64,000 bases of DNA, taken from assembly GCA_009773205.1 (NCBI GenBank), contig WPAE01000003.1:120505-184504 (forward strand), given 5' to 3'. Shown in pieces: positions 1 to 8,614 of this stretch; the stretch's first letter is position 1; every line of letters starts with the position of its first letter. The translations under genes were made by a program, and so were the position numbers. This stretch comes from Ignavibacteria bacterium. GTDB lineage: Bacteria; Bacteroidota; Ignavibacteria; Ignavibacteriales; Melioribacteraceae. The notes under the pieces are model-generated. The model saw only the letters and a list, made by a program, of their open reading frames with translations. It was not told where the DNA came from and did not search any database.

Positions 1-605
1 CTACAGAAGCAATAGACAGATTGCATACTACAGCAGAATCTCACAATAGAGTAATTGTTGTAGAAGTTATGGGCAGGCACGCCGGCTGGATTGCTGCTTA
101 TGCAGGTATTGCAGGAGGAGCGGATATTATTCTCGTTCCAGAAATTCCATACGATATTAATGAAGTTTGCGATACCTTACATAAACGGCACGAAGGCGGC
201 AAGAGTTTTAGCATTGTTGTTGCCTCCGAAGGTGCTGTTGCTAAGAAAAAAGAAGGTGAAGTTGGAATGATTCTTCAAGACCAGAAATTAGATTCTTTTG
301 GTCATGTTCGCTTAGGCGGCATCGGAAATTTTTTAGCTGAACAAATTGAAAAAATAACCGGTTACGAAACTAGATCAACTGTACTTGGGCATATTCAACG
401 CGGCGGAACTCCAACTGCTTTCGATCGTGTACTTGGTACGCGCTTAGGTTTTTGTGCCGCCGAATTAGTTGAAGAAAATAAATGGGGTTACATGGCAGCG
501 CTAAAAGGTACGTCTGTAGTTGGAGTTCAATTAGCAGAAGCTACTGGTGAATTAAAAACAATTGACTTACAATTAATGGATGTTGCTAATACTTTTTTTG
601 GGTAA
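1..605 (+). CDS. pfkA: 6-phosphofructokinase, C-terminal part (5' end outside window)
   Basis: Phosphorylates fructose 6-phosphate to fructose 1,6-bisphosphate in glycolysis. The frame is open from base 3 and enters from the left edge, so the true start and the nucleotide-binding N-terminus are missing; about 200 residues are visible. Conserved PFK motifs are clear: the substrate-binding segment MGRHAGWIA followed by AGGAD, and LGHIQRGG-TP near the C-terminus. The MGRHAGWIA form is typical of the group III (mixed ATP/PPi) branch. The residues that decide ATP versus pyrophosphate as donor lie upstream of the window, so the donor cannot be called. A strong hairpin terminator follows the stop, so this is the last gene of its transcript. 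Family certain; donor unknown. Confidence 0.95.
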   Translation, partial: TEAIDRLHTTAESHNRVIVVEVMGRHAGWIAAYAGIAGGADIILVPEIPYDINEVCDTLHKRHEGGKSFSIVVASEGAVAKKKEGEVGMILQDQKLDSFGHVRLGGIGNFLAEQIEKITGYETRSTVLGHIQRGGTPTAFDRVLGTRLGFCAAELVEENKWGYMAALKGTSVVGVQLAEATGELKTIDLQLMDVANTFFG

Positions 606-628
606 TTATAGTTTCATTTTTTTTATTG

Positions 629-654
629 AGCCGCACATTGATGCGGCTTTTTTT
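629..654 (+). terminator. Rho-independent terminator after pfkA
   Basis: A perfect 7-bp stem (AGCCGCA / TGCGGCT) with a 6-nt loop is followed by a run of seven T. It lies 24 bases after the phosphofructokinase stop codon. Confidence 0.9.
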
Positions 655-959
655 ATTTAAAATTTCTCTGTCTTTAAAGTTTAGTTTTACAAATATATTT
701 GGACTAAACAGCTTTAGAAACGATTGTTAAGTTGTAGGTTTTTAGTAATGTTTTTTATAGTTTGCTATTAGAATTTCGGCGTAAGAGATGTACTACTTTC
801 AATCCAAATACAATTTCAATTACCACAAGCTTATTAAGCTATTTATTAAGCCTTGTCCTGATCTTTAAGTAATCCTTTCCTATTTATTTCGTTTCAGATT
901 CCATTTTTTAATATTTATAAATAACAATAAACTTATACTCTTTTAAAAGGAGAAGCAGC
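655..959. other. AT-rich intergenic region, promoter side of the 960 operon
   Basis: About 305 bases with no open frame of note, no tRNA and no clear repeat. It must hold the promoter of the GTPase-arcC-argF operon; a good ribosome binding site (AAAAGGAGAAG) lies just before the ATG at 960. No operator or riboswitch could be recognised. Confidence 0.5.
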
Positions 960-2282
960 ATGTCTAAAAAAAAGAATGTTCTAATAATGGGAGCCGCAGG
1001 CCGCGATTTTCACAATTTCAATGTATTCTTTAGAGATAATAAAGATTACAATGTTGTAGCGTTTACAGCAACACAAATTCCTAATATTGAAGGAAGAGTT
1101 TACCCGGCAGAATTAGCTGGCGAACTTTATCCAAACGGAATTAAGATTTATGAAGAGAAAGAACTTGTTGATTTAATTAATAAACTGAATGTTCACGAAG
1201 TAGTTTTCTCATACTCGGATGTTCCATTTGAATATGTAATGACGAAAGCATCTATAGTTAACGCGGCTGGAGTAACATTTAGACTTCTTGGCGGCGAAGA
1301 AACAATGTTAAAAAGCACAAAACCGGTTATTGCTGTGCTTGCAGTAAGAACGGGCTGCGGTAAATCTCAAACCTCAAGAAAAATTGTTAAGTTGTTAGAA
1401 AATGCAGGTAAGAAAGTTGTTGCTGTTCGTCACCCAATGCCTTATGGTGATTTAGTAAAGCAAAAAGTACAGCGTTTTGCTACATTAGAAGATCTCAAGA
1501 AGCACGAATGTACCATTGAAGAAATTGAAGAATATGAGCCACACGTAGCTCGCGGAGGTGTTATTTACGCAGGAGTAGATTACGAGGCAATCCTTCGTGA
1601 AGCTGAAAAAGAAGCTGATGTAATTTTGTGGGATGGCGGAAATAACGATATGGCTTTCTTCAAACCCGATTTAACTTTTACAGTTGTAGACCCACACCGT
1701 CCTGGACATGAATTGAGATATTATCCAGGTAATACAAGTTTACGTTTGGCAGATGTTGCTGTTGTAAACAAAGTTGATTCTGCTACAAAGGAAGGTATTG
1801 AAGAAGTACATAAGAATGTAAAGCAAGTTAATCCAACTGCAATAATTATAGATGCTAACTCTCCGCTTACTGTTGATTATCCCGAATTAATAAAAGATAA
1901 AAGAGTTCTTGTAGTAGAAGATGGGCCAACCCTTACACACGGAGATATGAAGTATGGCGCTGGAACAGTAGCGGCACAAAGATTAGGTGCAAAGGAAATT
2001 GTAGATCCTAGACCATTTACAGTAGCTTCAATAACAGATACTTATGAAAAGTACCCAAACATAGGCGTTCTGCTGCCGGCTATGGGATATGGCGATCAGC
2101 AAATGAAAGACCTTGAAGATACAATCAATAAAACAGAGTGCGATTCTGTTATAATTGGAACGCCAATAGACCTTGGAAGAATCTTAAAAATCAACAAACC
2201 ACATACAAGAGTAATGTATGAGTTAGATGAAATTGGAAATGTAACGCTTGAGACAATACTTAAAGAAAAGGGATTATTATGA
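960..2282 (+). CDS. Cyclic 2,3-diphosphoglycerate synthetase-like P-loop GTPase (COG2403 type)
   Basis: A 440-residue protein of the family annotated as predicted GTPase or cyclic 2,3-diphosphoglycerate synthetase. Residues 1-120 form a Rossmann-like domain beginning VLIMGAAGRDFHNF. A variant P-loop, AVRTGCGKSQTSR, spans residues 128-140. A WDGGNND segment (224-230, possible Walker B/switch) and a G4-like NKVD (270-273) follow. The ATG has a good Shine-Dalgarno. The stop overlaps the start of carbamate kinase by 4 bases (ATGA), so the two are translationally coupled, and ornithine carbamoyltransferase follows. That context suits carbamoyl-phosphate or arginine metabolism better than synthesis of an archaeal thermolyte. 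Family assignment is from recognised motifs; true substrate unknown. Confidence 0.75.
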   Translation: MSKKKNVLIMGAAGRDFHNFNVFFRDNKDYNVVAFTATQIPNIEGRVYPAELAGELYPNGIKIYEEKELVDLINKLNVHEVVFSYSDVPFEYVMTKASIVNAAGVTFRLLGGEETMLKSTKPVIAVLAVRTGCGKSQTSRKIVKLLENAGKKVVAVRHPMPYGDLVKQKVQRFATLEDLKKHECTIEEIEEYEPHVARGGVIYAGVDYEAILREAEKEADVILWDGGNNDMAFFKPDLTFTVVDPHRPGHELRYYPGNTSLRLADVAVVNKVDSATKEGIEEVHKNVKQVNPTAIIIDANSPLTVDYPELIKDKRVLVVEDGPTLTHGDMKYGAGTVAAQRLGAKEIVDPRPFTVASITDTYEKYPNIGVLLPAMGYGDQQMKDLEDTINKTECDSVIIGTPIDLGRILKINKPHTRVMYELDEIGNVTLETILKEKGLL

Positions 2283-3226
2283 AAAAGATTGCGGTAGTAG
2301 CTTTCGGTGGAAATGCGTTACTGCGTTCGGATGAAGTTGGCACAATTGAGCAGCAAGAAAAAAACACTCTTGAGACTTGTGAACAGCTAATATCACTTTT
2401 CACTGGAGGTTATGAATTAATTCTTACTCACGGGAATGGACCGCAAGTTGGAAATATACTTCTAAGAAACGAAGCCGGATTTAAGGAATATAAAATTCCT
2501 AAAATGCCGTTGGATATTTGTGTAGCAGATTCACAAGGTGGAATTGGCTACATGATTGAACGGCAGATGCGTAATGCTCTTAACAATGCTAAAGTTAAAA
2601 AGAATGTTGTTGCTGTTATTACCGAAGTATTAATTGATATAAACGACGAGGCATTTCAGAATCCAACAAAACCGATTGGCCCTTATTATGTAAAGGAAGA
2701 AGCAGATTTGCTTGCAAAAGCAAATGATTGGGTATTTAAAGAGGATGCCCGCAAGCGTGGATGGCGAAGAGTTGTTGCATCGCCAAAGCCTTTAGAAGTT
2801 ATGAACAACGAGGTAATTAGTGATTTGGTTGAAAAAGGTCATATTGTAATTGGAGCTGGCGGAGGAGGAATTCCAGTTTATTGGCATAGCGATAGCGGCT
2901 ACCTTGAAGCAATTGAAGCAGTTATTGATAAAGATTTGGCCTCGGCAGTACTTGCTATTGAAGTTAAGGCTGACCGTTTTTATATAATTACAGATGTTCC
3001 AAAGGCTTATCTGAATTATAACAAGCCAAATCAAATTCAGTTAGACCATTTAACTGTTGCACAAGCTAAGGCTTATTATGATGCAGGAGAATTTGCAGCC
3101 GGAAGTATGGGACCTAAAATCTTAGCTGCAATTACTTTTGTAGAAAATGGAGGAAAAGAAGCAATTATCACTTGCGCCGAAGAGTTAAACAAAAAAGACT
3201 TCGGTACAAGAATTACTTTGAATTAG
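2279..3226 (+). CDS. arcC: Carbamate kinase
   Basis: Interconverts carbamoyl phosphate + ADP and carbamate + ATP, normally as the energy-yielding last step of arginine, citrulline or agmatine fermentation. The 315 residues match the usual length. Visible signatures are AFGGNALL near residues 8-15 for phosphate binding, THGNGPQVG, GAGGGGIPV in the middle, and the GSMGPK segment near the C-terminus. The gene overlaps the upstream GTPase by 4 bases and is 42 bases ahead of ornithine carbamoyltransferase. No arginine deiminase gene is in the window, so whether the pair works in catabolism or recycles carbamoyl phosphate cannot be decided here. Confidence 0.95.
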   Translation: MKKIAVVAFGGNALLRSDEVGTIEQQEKNTLETCEQLISLFTGGYELILTHGNGPQVGNILLRNEAGFKEYKIPKMPLDICVADSQGGIGYMIERQMRNALNNAKVKKNVVAVITEVLIDINDEAFQNPTKPIGPYYVKEEADLLAKANDWVFKEDARKRGWRRVVASPKPLEVMNNEVISDLVEKGHIVIGAGGGGIPVYWHSDSGYLEAIEAVIDKDLASAVLAIEVKADRFYIITDVPKAYLNYNKPNQIQLDHLTVAQAKAYYDAGEFAAGSMGPKILAAITFVENGGKEAIITCAEELNKKDFGTRITLN

Positions 3227-3268
3227 ATAATTTATATTCAGATTTACTAATAATTCGAGAGGTTAAAT

Positions 3269-4201
3269 ATGGCAGTAAACATGAGAGGAAAAAGCTTAAT
3301 CGAAATTCATCATCTAAGTTTAGAGGAGATTTACCAGATTTTTGATTTAAGCGCAGCACTAAAACAAGACCGTTTAATTGGCAGAAAACATCATGTTCTA
3401 GAAGGAAAAAAACTTGGAATGATTTTCTCAAAACCTTCTACAAGAACTCGCGTTTCGTTTGAAGTTGGTATTTACGAATTAGGCGGAACCGGTTTATATT
3501 TCAATCAAAACGATTTGCAGTTGAAAAAGAGTGAAAGCGTTTCCGATACAGCGCAAGTTCTTTCTAGATACTTGGATGGAATTATGATCCGAACATTTGA
3601 TCATCAGGATGTAATTGATTTAGCAAAATATGGATCAATACCTGTAATAAACGGATTAACAGATTTGCATCACCCTTGCCAAGTTCTGTGCGATTTGTTT
3701 ACAGTTCTAGAAAAGAGAAGAACATTGCGCGGGCTGAAACTTGCTTACATTGGCGATGGAAATAATATGGCTCATAGTTTATTGCATGGTTGTTCAAAAG
3801 TTGGAATGGACATAGCTATTGCATCTCCCTCTGGTTACACTCCTGCAGATTTTGTAGTAAAAGAATCTCAAGAAAATGCAAAATATATGGGAAGTAAAAT
3901 TGAAATCTTAGAAGATCCTATTGCAGCCGTAAAAGATGCAGATATAATTTACACAGATGTATGGGCAAGCATGGGGCAGGAAAAAGAAACTGAAGAGCGG
4001 AAGAAAAAGTTTATGAAGTATCAAGTGAACCCAGAGTTAGTAAAACATGCAAAAGAAGATTATTTATTTATGCACTGTTTACCAGCTCACAGAGGCGAAG
4101 AAGTAGTAAACGAAGTATGCGACTCTCCGAACAGTGTAATATTTGATGAAGCAGAAAACAGACTGCATGTTCAAAAAGCTGTTATGGCTTTAGTTATGTA
4201 G
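3269..4201 (+). CDS. argF: Ornithine carbamoyltransferase
   Basis: Transfers the carbamoyl group of carbamoyl phosphate to ornithine to make citrulline, or runs the reverse in arginine catabolism. The 310-residue protein carries the carbamoyl-phosphate motif STRTR (57-61), HPCQ (135-138), the ornithine signature D230...SMG (234-236) and catalytic HCLP (269-272). The SMG motif separates it from aspartate, N-acetylornithine and putrescine transferases. It is third in the GTPase-arcC-argF operon, with GAGAGG before the ATG; a second in-frame ATG lies 12 bases later. Anabolic (argF) and catabolic (arcB) forms cannot be told apart by motif; carbamate kinase next door makes a catabolic role plausible. 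A strong terminator follows. Confidence 0.93.
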   Translation: MAVNMRGKSLIEIHHLSLEEIYQIFDLSAALKQDRLIGRKHHVLEGKKLGMIFSKPSTRTRVSFEVGIYELGGTGLYFNQNDLQLKKSESVSDTAQVLSRYLDGIMIRTFDHQDVIDLAKYGSIPVINGLTDLHHPCQVLCDLFTVLEKRRTLRGLKLAYIGDGNNMAHSLLHGCSKVGMDIAIASPSGYTPADFVVKESQENAKYMGSKIEILEDPIAAVKDADIIYTDVWASMGQEKETEERKKKFMKYQVNPELVKHAKEDYLFMHCLPAHRGEEVVNEVCDSPNSVIFDEAENRLHVQKAVMALVM

Positions 4202-4280
4202 TAAACTTTTTTTTGACTTTTTCTTTTATCGCTTAATTTTAGAGCTGTAAAAATTTTGTGGGAGTTGATAAAGAAGCAAA

Positions 4281-4328
4281 ATAGCTAAGCTGAGTTAGAA
4301 GTTATCAAAACAGCTTAGCTATTTTTAT
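4281..4328. terminator. Bidirectional hairpin terminator after argF
   Basis: A perfect 12-bp stem (ATAGCTAAGCTG / CAGCTTAGCTAT) with an 18-nt loop is followed by TTTTATT on the plus strand. On the minus strand it is followed by TTTTGCTTC. It lies between the converging argF and zinc-ribbon genes and could serve both. Confidence 0.8.
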
Positions 4329-4343
4329 TAATTCGAACATCTG

Positions 4344-4592
4344 TTAAAAATCAAACAGATCTTTCAACATAGATTTTTTACGATGTTTTCCATGTTTATA
4401 ATAATCATCATCATATTGTTTAGAGTCTCTTGAACTGTTCATATCATGATTTCTTGGCTCTGCATTTTTTTCAATTAGTTTATCCAACTCTCCTCTATCT
4501 AACCAAACTCCGCGGCATTTAGGGCAGTAGTCAATTTCAATCCCCTGTCTTTCACTTAACGATAACGCAACATTACATACTGGACAATTCAT
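4344..4592 (-). CDS. Zf-TFIIB domain zinc-ribbon protein
   Basis: An 82-residue protein with one zinc ribbon: C3-x2-C6 and C23-x2-C26 followed by the family hallmark RGVWLDRGELDKLI. The C-terminal half is charged and low in complexity (Asp/Tyr/His/Lys-rich) and probably disordered. This matches the bacterial TFIIB-type zinc-binding family (PF13453), which has no established function. The start is well supported by AAGGAGAAAG upstream of the ATG. It is a single-gene unit between two terminators. Confidence 0.85.
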   Translation of the reverse strand: MNCPVCNVALSLSERQGIEIDYCPKCRGVWLDRGELDKLIEKNAEPRNHDMNSSRDSKQYDDDYYKHGKHRKKSMLKDLFDF

Positions 4593-4734
4593 TATACTTT
4601 CTCCTTAGTTTTTGATTGGTAACATTTTCTACTGAATTACAATAATTCATTCATTTTTAGTTTTGGTTATTTACAATTTCATTCTATTAAAAGTTTCTTA
4701 ATTTTCAAATCATGTAGTTTCAGAATTTATGAAA

Positions 4735-4763
4735 GAAAGCGAAGCCGGGACTTTCATCCCGGC
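4735..4763 (-). terminator. Terminator of the T9SS protein gene
   Basis: GCCGGGA / TCCCGGC forms a 7-bp stem with a 6-nt loop. On the minus strand it is followed by a pyrimidine-rich tract (TTCGCTTTCTTTC). It sits 9 bases beyond the stop at 4772. Confidence 0.6.
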
Positions 4764-4771
4764 ATCAAGGA

Positions 4772-7318
4772 TTATTTTATGAGAAGCATTTTACGTGAGA
4801 GTTTGAAGTTAGGCGTTTTTAGATGATACAAATAAACGCCGCTAGAAATATTTGAAGCATTGAATTTCACATGATACTTGCCGGCTGTAAGTTCTTCGTT
4901 TACAAGCAGCGCTATTCTTTCTCCGAGTATGTTAATTATTTCGAGTGTTACTTCTGTTCTTTCGGGTATGGAGAATTTAATTGATGTAGTTGGGTTAAAT
5001 GGATTTGGATAATTCTGTTCTAATGAATACTTAGATGGAACTTCTTCTTCTCTTTTAATATCTGTTGTTACATCATAGATTTTTGTTGGAGCAATTTGCG
5101 AATTTCCAACATTATCACTTGCAAGAACATAGAACTTATATGCGGAGTTTATTTGAACCGGAATGTTAACTGGAGATTTATCAGTAATAGCTGCTACAGA
5201 AAATGGCCCATCTCCCATAGCCATATAAATAACAACATTTTTAATTCCCGCACCATTGCCGTCACTTCCTGTCCAATTTACAGCAACTTCATTCTTGCCT
5301 GCTACTTTTGTTATTGAAGAAATACTCGAAGTAGGTTTGTCAAAATCAAGGGTGTTGATCGCAATGTTTGTAGTTATCGGTTTATTAATATCGAAAGTAA
5401 TATCTGCCTTATTTTTAATCTCTGTTCCGGTGGGAAGATTTGGCTTCAGATTAACAGTAAACTTAACCCAGCCTTCTCCTTCCGGCGGTTTTACGTTTGG
5501 AACCAACTCGATAGCAATAAAATCCCATTTAAGAATGTTACCTGTTCTAGTGATCGTTGGTTTTACAACCGGATGGCTTGTTGCGCCGAAGACAACAGAG
5601 TTAACGTCGTAAACTTTTGTATCAAGTGTATCCAGAATTACAACTTGATAAGCTGGAGCGGTGGCTTCCTTTTTGTTTTCAAAGAAGATTGTGTAATTCA
5701 TAGGTGCGGTCGAAGCCATATATCCGTTTGCACCATAGCCGGTTGGACCTTCTTTAGCGTTAGGGTCCCACGAATTAACTTTAACAAGTTCTTTTTCTTG
5801 CTTATCAAAATTTCCATTTACATAATCTTTCATTCCTTTTATAGTGTTGCCTAAACAATCGAAAACATCTTTAGCGAGATTAATGGGCCAAATGGCAACT
5901 CCGGCAGTCTTCTTAATAATTTCTTCCGCACCTTTTTTCCCAATTCCCTTAACGCCATTTTCAACATTTACAGCTTCGTTTAAACTGTTCTTTAATATTT
6001 TAACAGAAGCATCTGTCAATGATTCATCATTCCTAACGGGTCGCCACATTTCGTAGCATCCAGCAACAACAGTGTTTGAAATGTACTCTTCTACAATTGC
6101 GCCGCCAATCCAGAGTAATGTAGAAGTCAAAGTAATTAGCTCAGTAGTTTTAAAAGTTGTTCCGATCGCAGATTTAATTATAACATCGAAACTTCTAACT
6201 TCTTTTGGACCAAGAGGCTGAACCATAAGAAGTACTTCATCTTTTCGGTTATCGTAAACCAAAGAATCAACCGGAATAGTTTCTATAATATCTGTTCCAA
6301 TCTTTTTCGACTGAACGGCGTCAACATAAACACCTTGGTTGGTATTTAACATGATAAAAAATTTATCTGTAGAAAAATTATTGTTGTTCCAGTAAGTGAT
6401 TGTGAATCTGTTTGGCGGACCTACACGCACTTCTTTTCTTCCGCCTATTGCAATTGAAATTGATGGAAGATTTGTAACGTTACCTGAGCTAAGAATAATA
6501 TCTCCTACAAAGTTTACAAGACTGTTGTTATTGCCAACAGTAATTTTTTTATTAACCAAATCTCGTTTTGTGTTAACCGGATTAGAGATTTTCTTCCAGG
6601 AAATTCCGTTATCTGTTGTAAGATAAGCATCAAGAGCATTTGGATCTTGCCCGTTTAGGATGTAATCATCGTATTGCAAATCCAATGTGTAAGTGTTCAG
6701 TTTTTTGTTTCCATTGAAACTCCACCATCTCTTAATTGAGGAAGACATCTTCGGATGAACTGTGTTGTTTACTGTTACCACAACTGAATCCGATGCAGCG
6801 CGGTCGTAAACTACAGCACCGAGTTTCATTTCTTTGTATGAATCTACTTGACCGGAACCATAAATGTAAAATCTATTAGTGAATTTACCCTTGTTTACAA
6901 ATGTTCCGCTGTTTTCAATTGACTTATAAACATTCAATTCAGAGCCTGTGTCTAAAGTTAAAGTAGCGCCACTGTTAATTAAAAAGCGCTTGTTTGTTCT
7001 TACAAGTCCTACAATAGTAACATTAGAAGTTGTGCCTACGCTCTTTTCAAGACTAATGTTCGAATTTATTACGCCGGAAAGTTTAAGAGTATTGTTGTTG
7101 CTCCTTAAGACAAGCCAGTTAATTTCTATTTGTCCAAAATTATAAACATTTCCGTAAGCGTAAGCAGTTAGTCCAGCATAGCGGTTTTTTATTATTCCAT
7201 GGTTAAGAATATCACCATTAACGTAAAAAATTCTTCCTGCTGAGGGTTCATCGGCAATTACTTTTCCTGCACCTACTGTAAGATTTTGCTTAATTGTGTT
7301 TCCTCCAACAAAAAGCAA
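4772..7318 (-). CDS. T9SS-sorted cell-surface protein, C-terminal fragment of a broken gene
   Basis: This 848-residue frame is the distal part of one long surface protein whose N-terminal pieces lie upstream in two other frames. It begins inside a beta-rich repeat region ('GNTIKQNLTVGAGKV' type). A long middle region follows, then a DUF11/DUF7619-like conserved repeat domain (TAPAYQVVILDTLDT to NKADITFDINKP), a fibronectin/Ig-like module and a C-terminal type IX sorting domain (NYPNPFNPTTSIKF ... SSGVYLYHLKT ... SRKMLLIK). The protein should cross the outer membrane by the Por system and have its tail removed. The frame is open upstream to about 7369 without a proper start or ribosome site; the annotated start is a TTG inside the domain. 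Frameshifts at about 7352-7370 and at 7733/7734 separate it from its signal peptide, so either the gene is dead or the assembly is wrong here. Confidence 0.75.
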   Translation of the reverse strand: MLFVGGNTIKQNLTVGAGKVIADEPSAGRIFYVNGDILNHGIIKNRYAGLTAYAYGNVYNFGQIEINWLVLRSNNNTLKLSGVINSNISLEKSVGTTSNVTIVGLVRTNKRFLINSGATLTLDTGSELNVYKSIENSGTFVNKGKFTNRFYIYGSGQVDSYKEMKLGAVVYDRAASDSVVVTVNNTVHPKMSSSIKRWWSFNGNKKLNTYTLDLQYDDYILNGQDPNALDAYLTTDNGISWKKISNPVNTKRDLVNKKITVGNNNSLVNFVGDIILSSGNVTNLPSISIAIGGRKEVRVGPPNRFTITYWNNNNFSTDKFFIMLNTNQGVYVDAVQSKKIGTDIIETIPVDSLVYDNRKDEVLLMVQPLGPKEVRSFDVIIKSAIGTTFKTTELITLTSTLLWIGGAIVEEYISNTVVAGCYEMWRPVRNDESLTDASVKILKNSLNEAVNVENGVKGIGKKGAEEIIKKTAGVAIWPINLAKDVFDCLGNTIKGMKDYVNGNFDKQEKELVKVNSWDPNAKEGPTGYGANGYMASTAPMNYTIFFENKKEATAPAYQVVILDTLDTKVYDVNSVVFGATSHPVVKPTITRTGNILKWDFIAIELVPNVKPPEGEGWVKFTVNLKPNLPTGTEIKNKADITFDINKPITTNIAINTLDFDKPTSSISSITKVAGKNEVAVNWTGSDGNGAGIKNVVIYMAMGDGPFSVAAITDKSPVNIPVQINSAYKFYVLASDNVGNSQIAPTKIYDVTTDIKREEEVPSKYSLEQNYPNPFNPTTSIKFSIPERTEVTLEIINILGERIALLVNEELTAGKYHVKFNASNISSGVYLYHLKTPNFKLSRKMLLIK

Positions 7319-7427
7319 AGGAGTAGAACCGGTTAATGTAAAAGTACCGTCAAGATTTCTTTTTGGAAAGTTTAGTCAATTTATAATTACCCATATCAAG
7401 AATATCCGAATCGAGATTTACAGTCGT
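7244..7427. repeat. Copy A of an internal duplicated block (57 bp + 66 bp + 61 bp)
   Basis: Bases 7244-7300 (57 bp) and 7367-7427 (61 bp) recur exactly at 7677-7733 and 7734-7794. In copy A the two segments are separated by 66 unique bases. Both repeats encode the same peptide pieces (NTIKQNLTVGAGKVIADEP and TTVNLDSDILDMGNYKLTK) of the broken T9SS protein. A reading-frame change of one base lies in the 66-bp spacer. Confidence 0.9.
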
Positions 7428-7733
7428 TGTAGAGTCAAAAATTACATCGCTTGCTGCGGTTATTGTTCCGTTTGGAAACTTATCTATAGTTACTGCACTA
7501 AACTTCTTTGTTCCGCTAATTGCTTGTAAACCGGCTCCTTCAAATCTTAGAGAAGCGGAATACTCCCCATTGTTGATCACATTTCCCTTTACATAAATCC
7601 ATAAGCCTGCAAAACGGTTTGTTATGGTTCCGTTGTTAATAACGTTGCCTGCAACAAAAATTGTTCTTCCTGCTAAGGGTTCATCGGCAATTACTTTTCC
7701 TGCACCTACTGTAAGATTTTGCTTAATTGTGTT
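7350..7733 (-). pseudogene. T9SS surface protein, middle fragment
   Basis: A 127-codon open stretch, with no credible start of its own, encoding one full beta-rich repeat unit from NTIKQNLTVGAGK through IADEPLAGR to DSDILDMGNYKLTKL. It ends at a TGA just after entering the spacer of repeat copy A. It begins exactly at the 7733/7734 repeat junction, where the upstream frame stops. A GTG at 7580 could be called as a start but has no ribosome site and cuts the repeat unit. It is best read as part of the same gene as the frames on either side. Confidence 0.75.
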
Positions 7734-7794
7734 AAAGTTTAGTCAATTTATAATTACCCATATCAAGAATATCCGAATCGAGATTTACAGTCGT
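7677..7794. repeat. Copy B of the duplicated block (57 bp + 61 bp, spacer missing)
   Basis: The same 57-bp and 61-bp sequences as in copy A, but directly abutted at 7733/7734 with the 66-bp spacer absent. The junction creates a TAA stop for the upstream frame. Exact identity over 118 bases points to a recent duplication or gene conversion, or to a repeat-driven assembly error. Confidence 0.9.
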
Positions 7795-8283
7795 AATGGA
7801 ATCAATTTCAATATCGCTCATTGCTTGTATAGTTCCAGATGGTAGTTTATCAATACTTATGCAGCTAATTTTTTTAGTGCTAGTAAATTGCTGAGTTCCG
7901 GTTCCGGAAAATCTTAAATGCTTTTGAACAAGTGTCCCGTAGTTCTGGACACTTCCTTGAACGTAAATATCAACACCGGCGTTGCCGGCACCAATACGAA
8001 CAATGCCGTAGTTTATGAAGTTTCCTTTTACCGTAATTGTCCTTCCTGCTAAGGGTTCATCTTCAATAATACCGGAGCTATTAATAGTTAGATTATTACA
8101 TGTTTGGTTTGAAACAACAACAAGTCCGTTAATTACAACATTGCTGTTTTCAGTAGGAACGGAACCTTCAACCCATGTACTCGCTGTATTCCAATGCCCG
8201 CCAGTTGGTTTTGAAGTGAATGTTTGAGCAGATAATAATAATGGTAGAAATATCAATATTGGTAGTAACGCTCTCCTTTCCAT
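7732..8283 (-). CDS. T9SS surface protein, N-terminal fragment with signal peptide
   Basis: A 183-residue N-terminal piece of the broken surface protein. It starts at an ATG with a typical Sec signal peptide (MERRALLPILIFLPLLLSAQ, cleavage probably after SAQ). A G8/hemagglutinin-like beta repeat region follows (HWNTASTWVEGSVP, NVVINGLVVVSNQTCNNLTINSSG, IIEDEPLAGR). It stops at the TAA formed at the repeat junction. The following fragment continues the same repeat pattern one base out of frame, so a healthy gene would run from 8283 to 4772. Confidence 0.75.
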   Translation of the reverse strand: MERRALLPILIFLPLLLSAQTFTSKPTGGHWNTASTWVEGSVPTENSNVVINGLVVVSNQTCNNLTINSSGIIEDEPLAGRTITVKGNFINYGIVRIGAGNAGVDIYVQGSVQNYGTLVQKHLRFSGTGTQQFTSTKKISCISIDKLPSGTIQAMSDIEIDSITTVNLDSDILDMGNYKLTKL

Positions 8284-8328
8284 GGTGCCTCCACAAGTAA
8301 TCTGATTTTATGGTTTTATTATTATTTG

Positions 8329-8479
8329 AGACCTCTGAAAAATTAAGTTGCAATACGCTGTGTGTCAGACTGAGCTTGTCGAAGTCTGGCTTTTTAGAGG
8401 ATTTCGTCATGGTTCGACAAACCCTGTCATGAGCTTGCCGAATGATCACCATGACTCTGTAATAATTTTTCAGAGGTCT
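8329..8479. repeat. 151-bp inverted-repeat element with CCTCTGAAAAATTA ends
   Basis: Perfect 17-bp terminal inverted repeats (AGACCTCTGAAAAATTA and its complement) bound a core with REP-like palindromes (GAGCTTGTCGAAGTCTGG; CATGGTTCGACAAAC ... GAATGATCACCATG). The ends resemble those of the CCTCTAAAAA elements elsewhere in the window but begin AGA instead of GGGCA. No target duplication is evident. It lies between the T9SS gene and the acetyltransferase. Confidence 0.75.
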
Positions 8480-8614
8480 ATATAAAATAGTGATTAAAAG
8501 CATTCAGTGCAATCAAAACTTTTGGTTACCACCTTAAATCACAAAAAGAAATGTTCGAAAAGTGTTTTGTAAAAAAAAGTAACAATAAAATTAGAAAGTA
8601 AGAACATTAGAGTT

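Noticed and set aside
7732..7740. CTT-TAA-C at the T9SS frame break as a programmed +1 frameshift (prfB-like)
   Set aside because: The base pattern and shift direction fit, but there is no upstream Shine-Dalgarno stimulator, and the site is the very junction of a repeat with a missing spacer. Deletion or misassembly is simpler.
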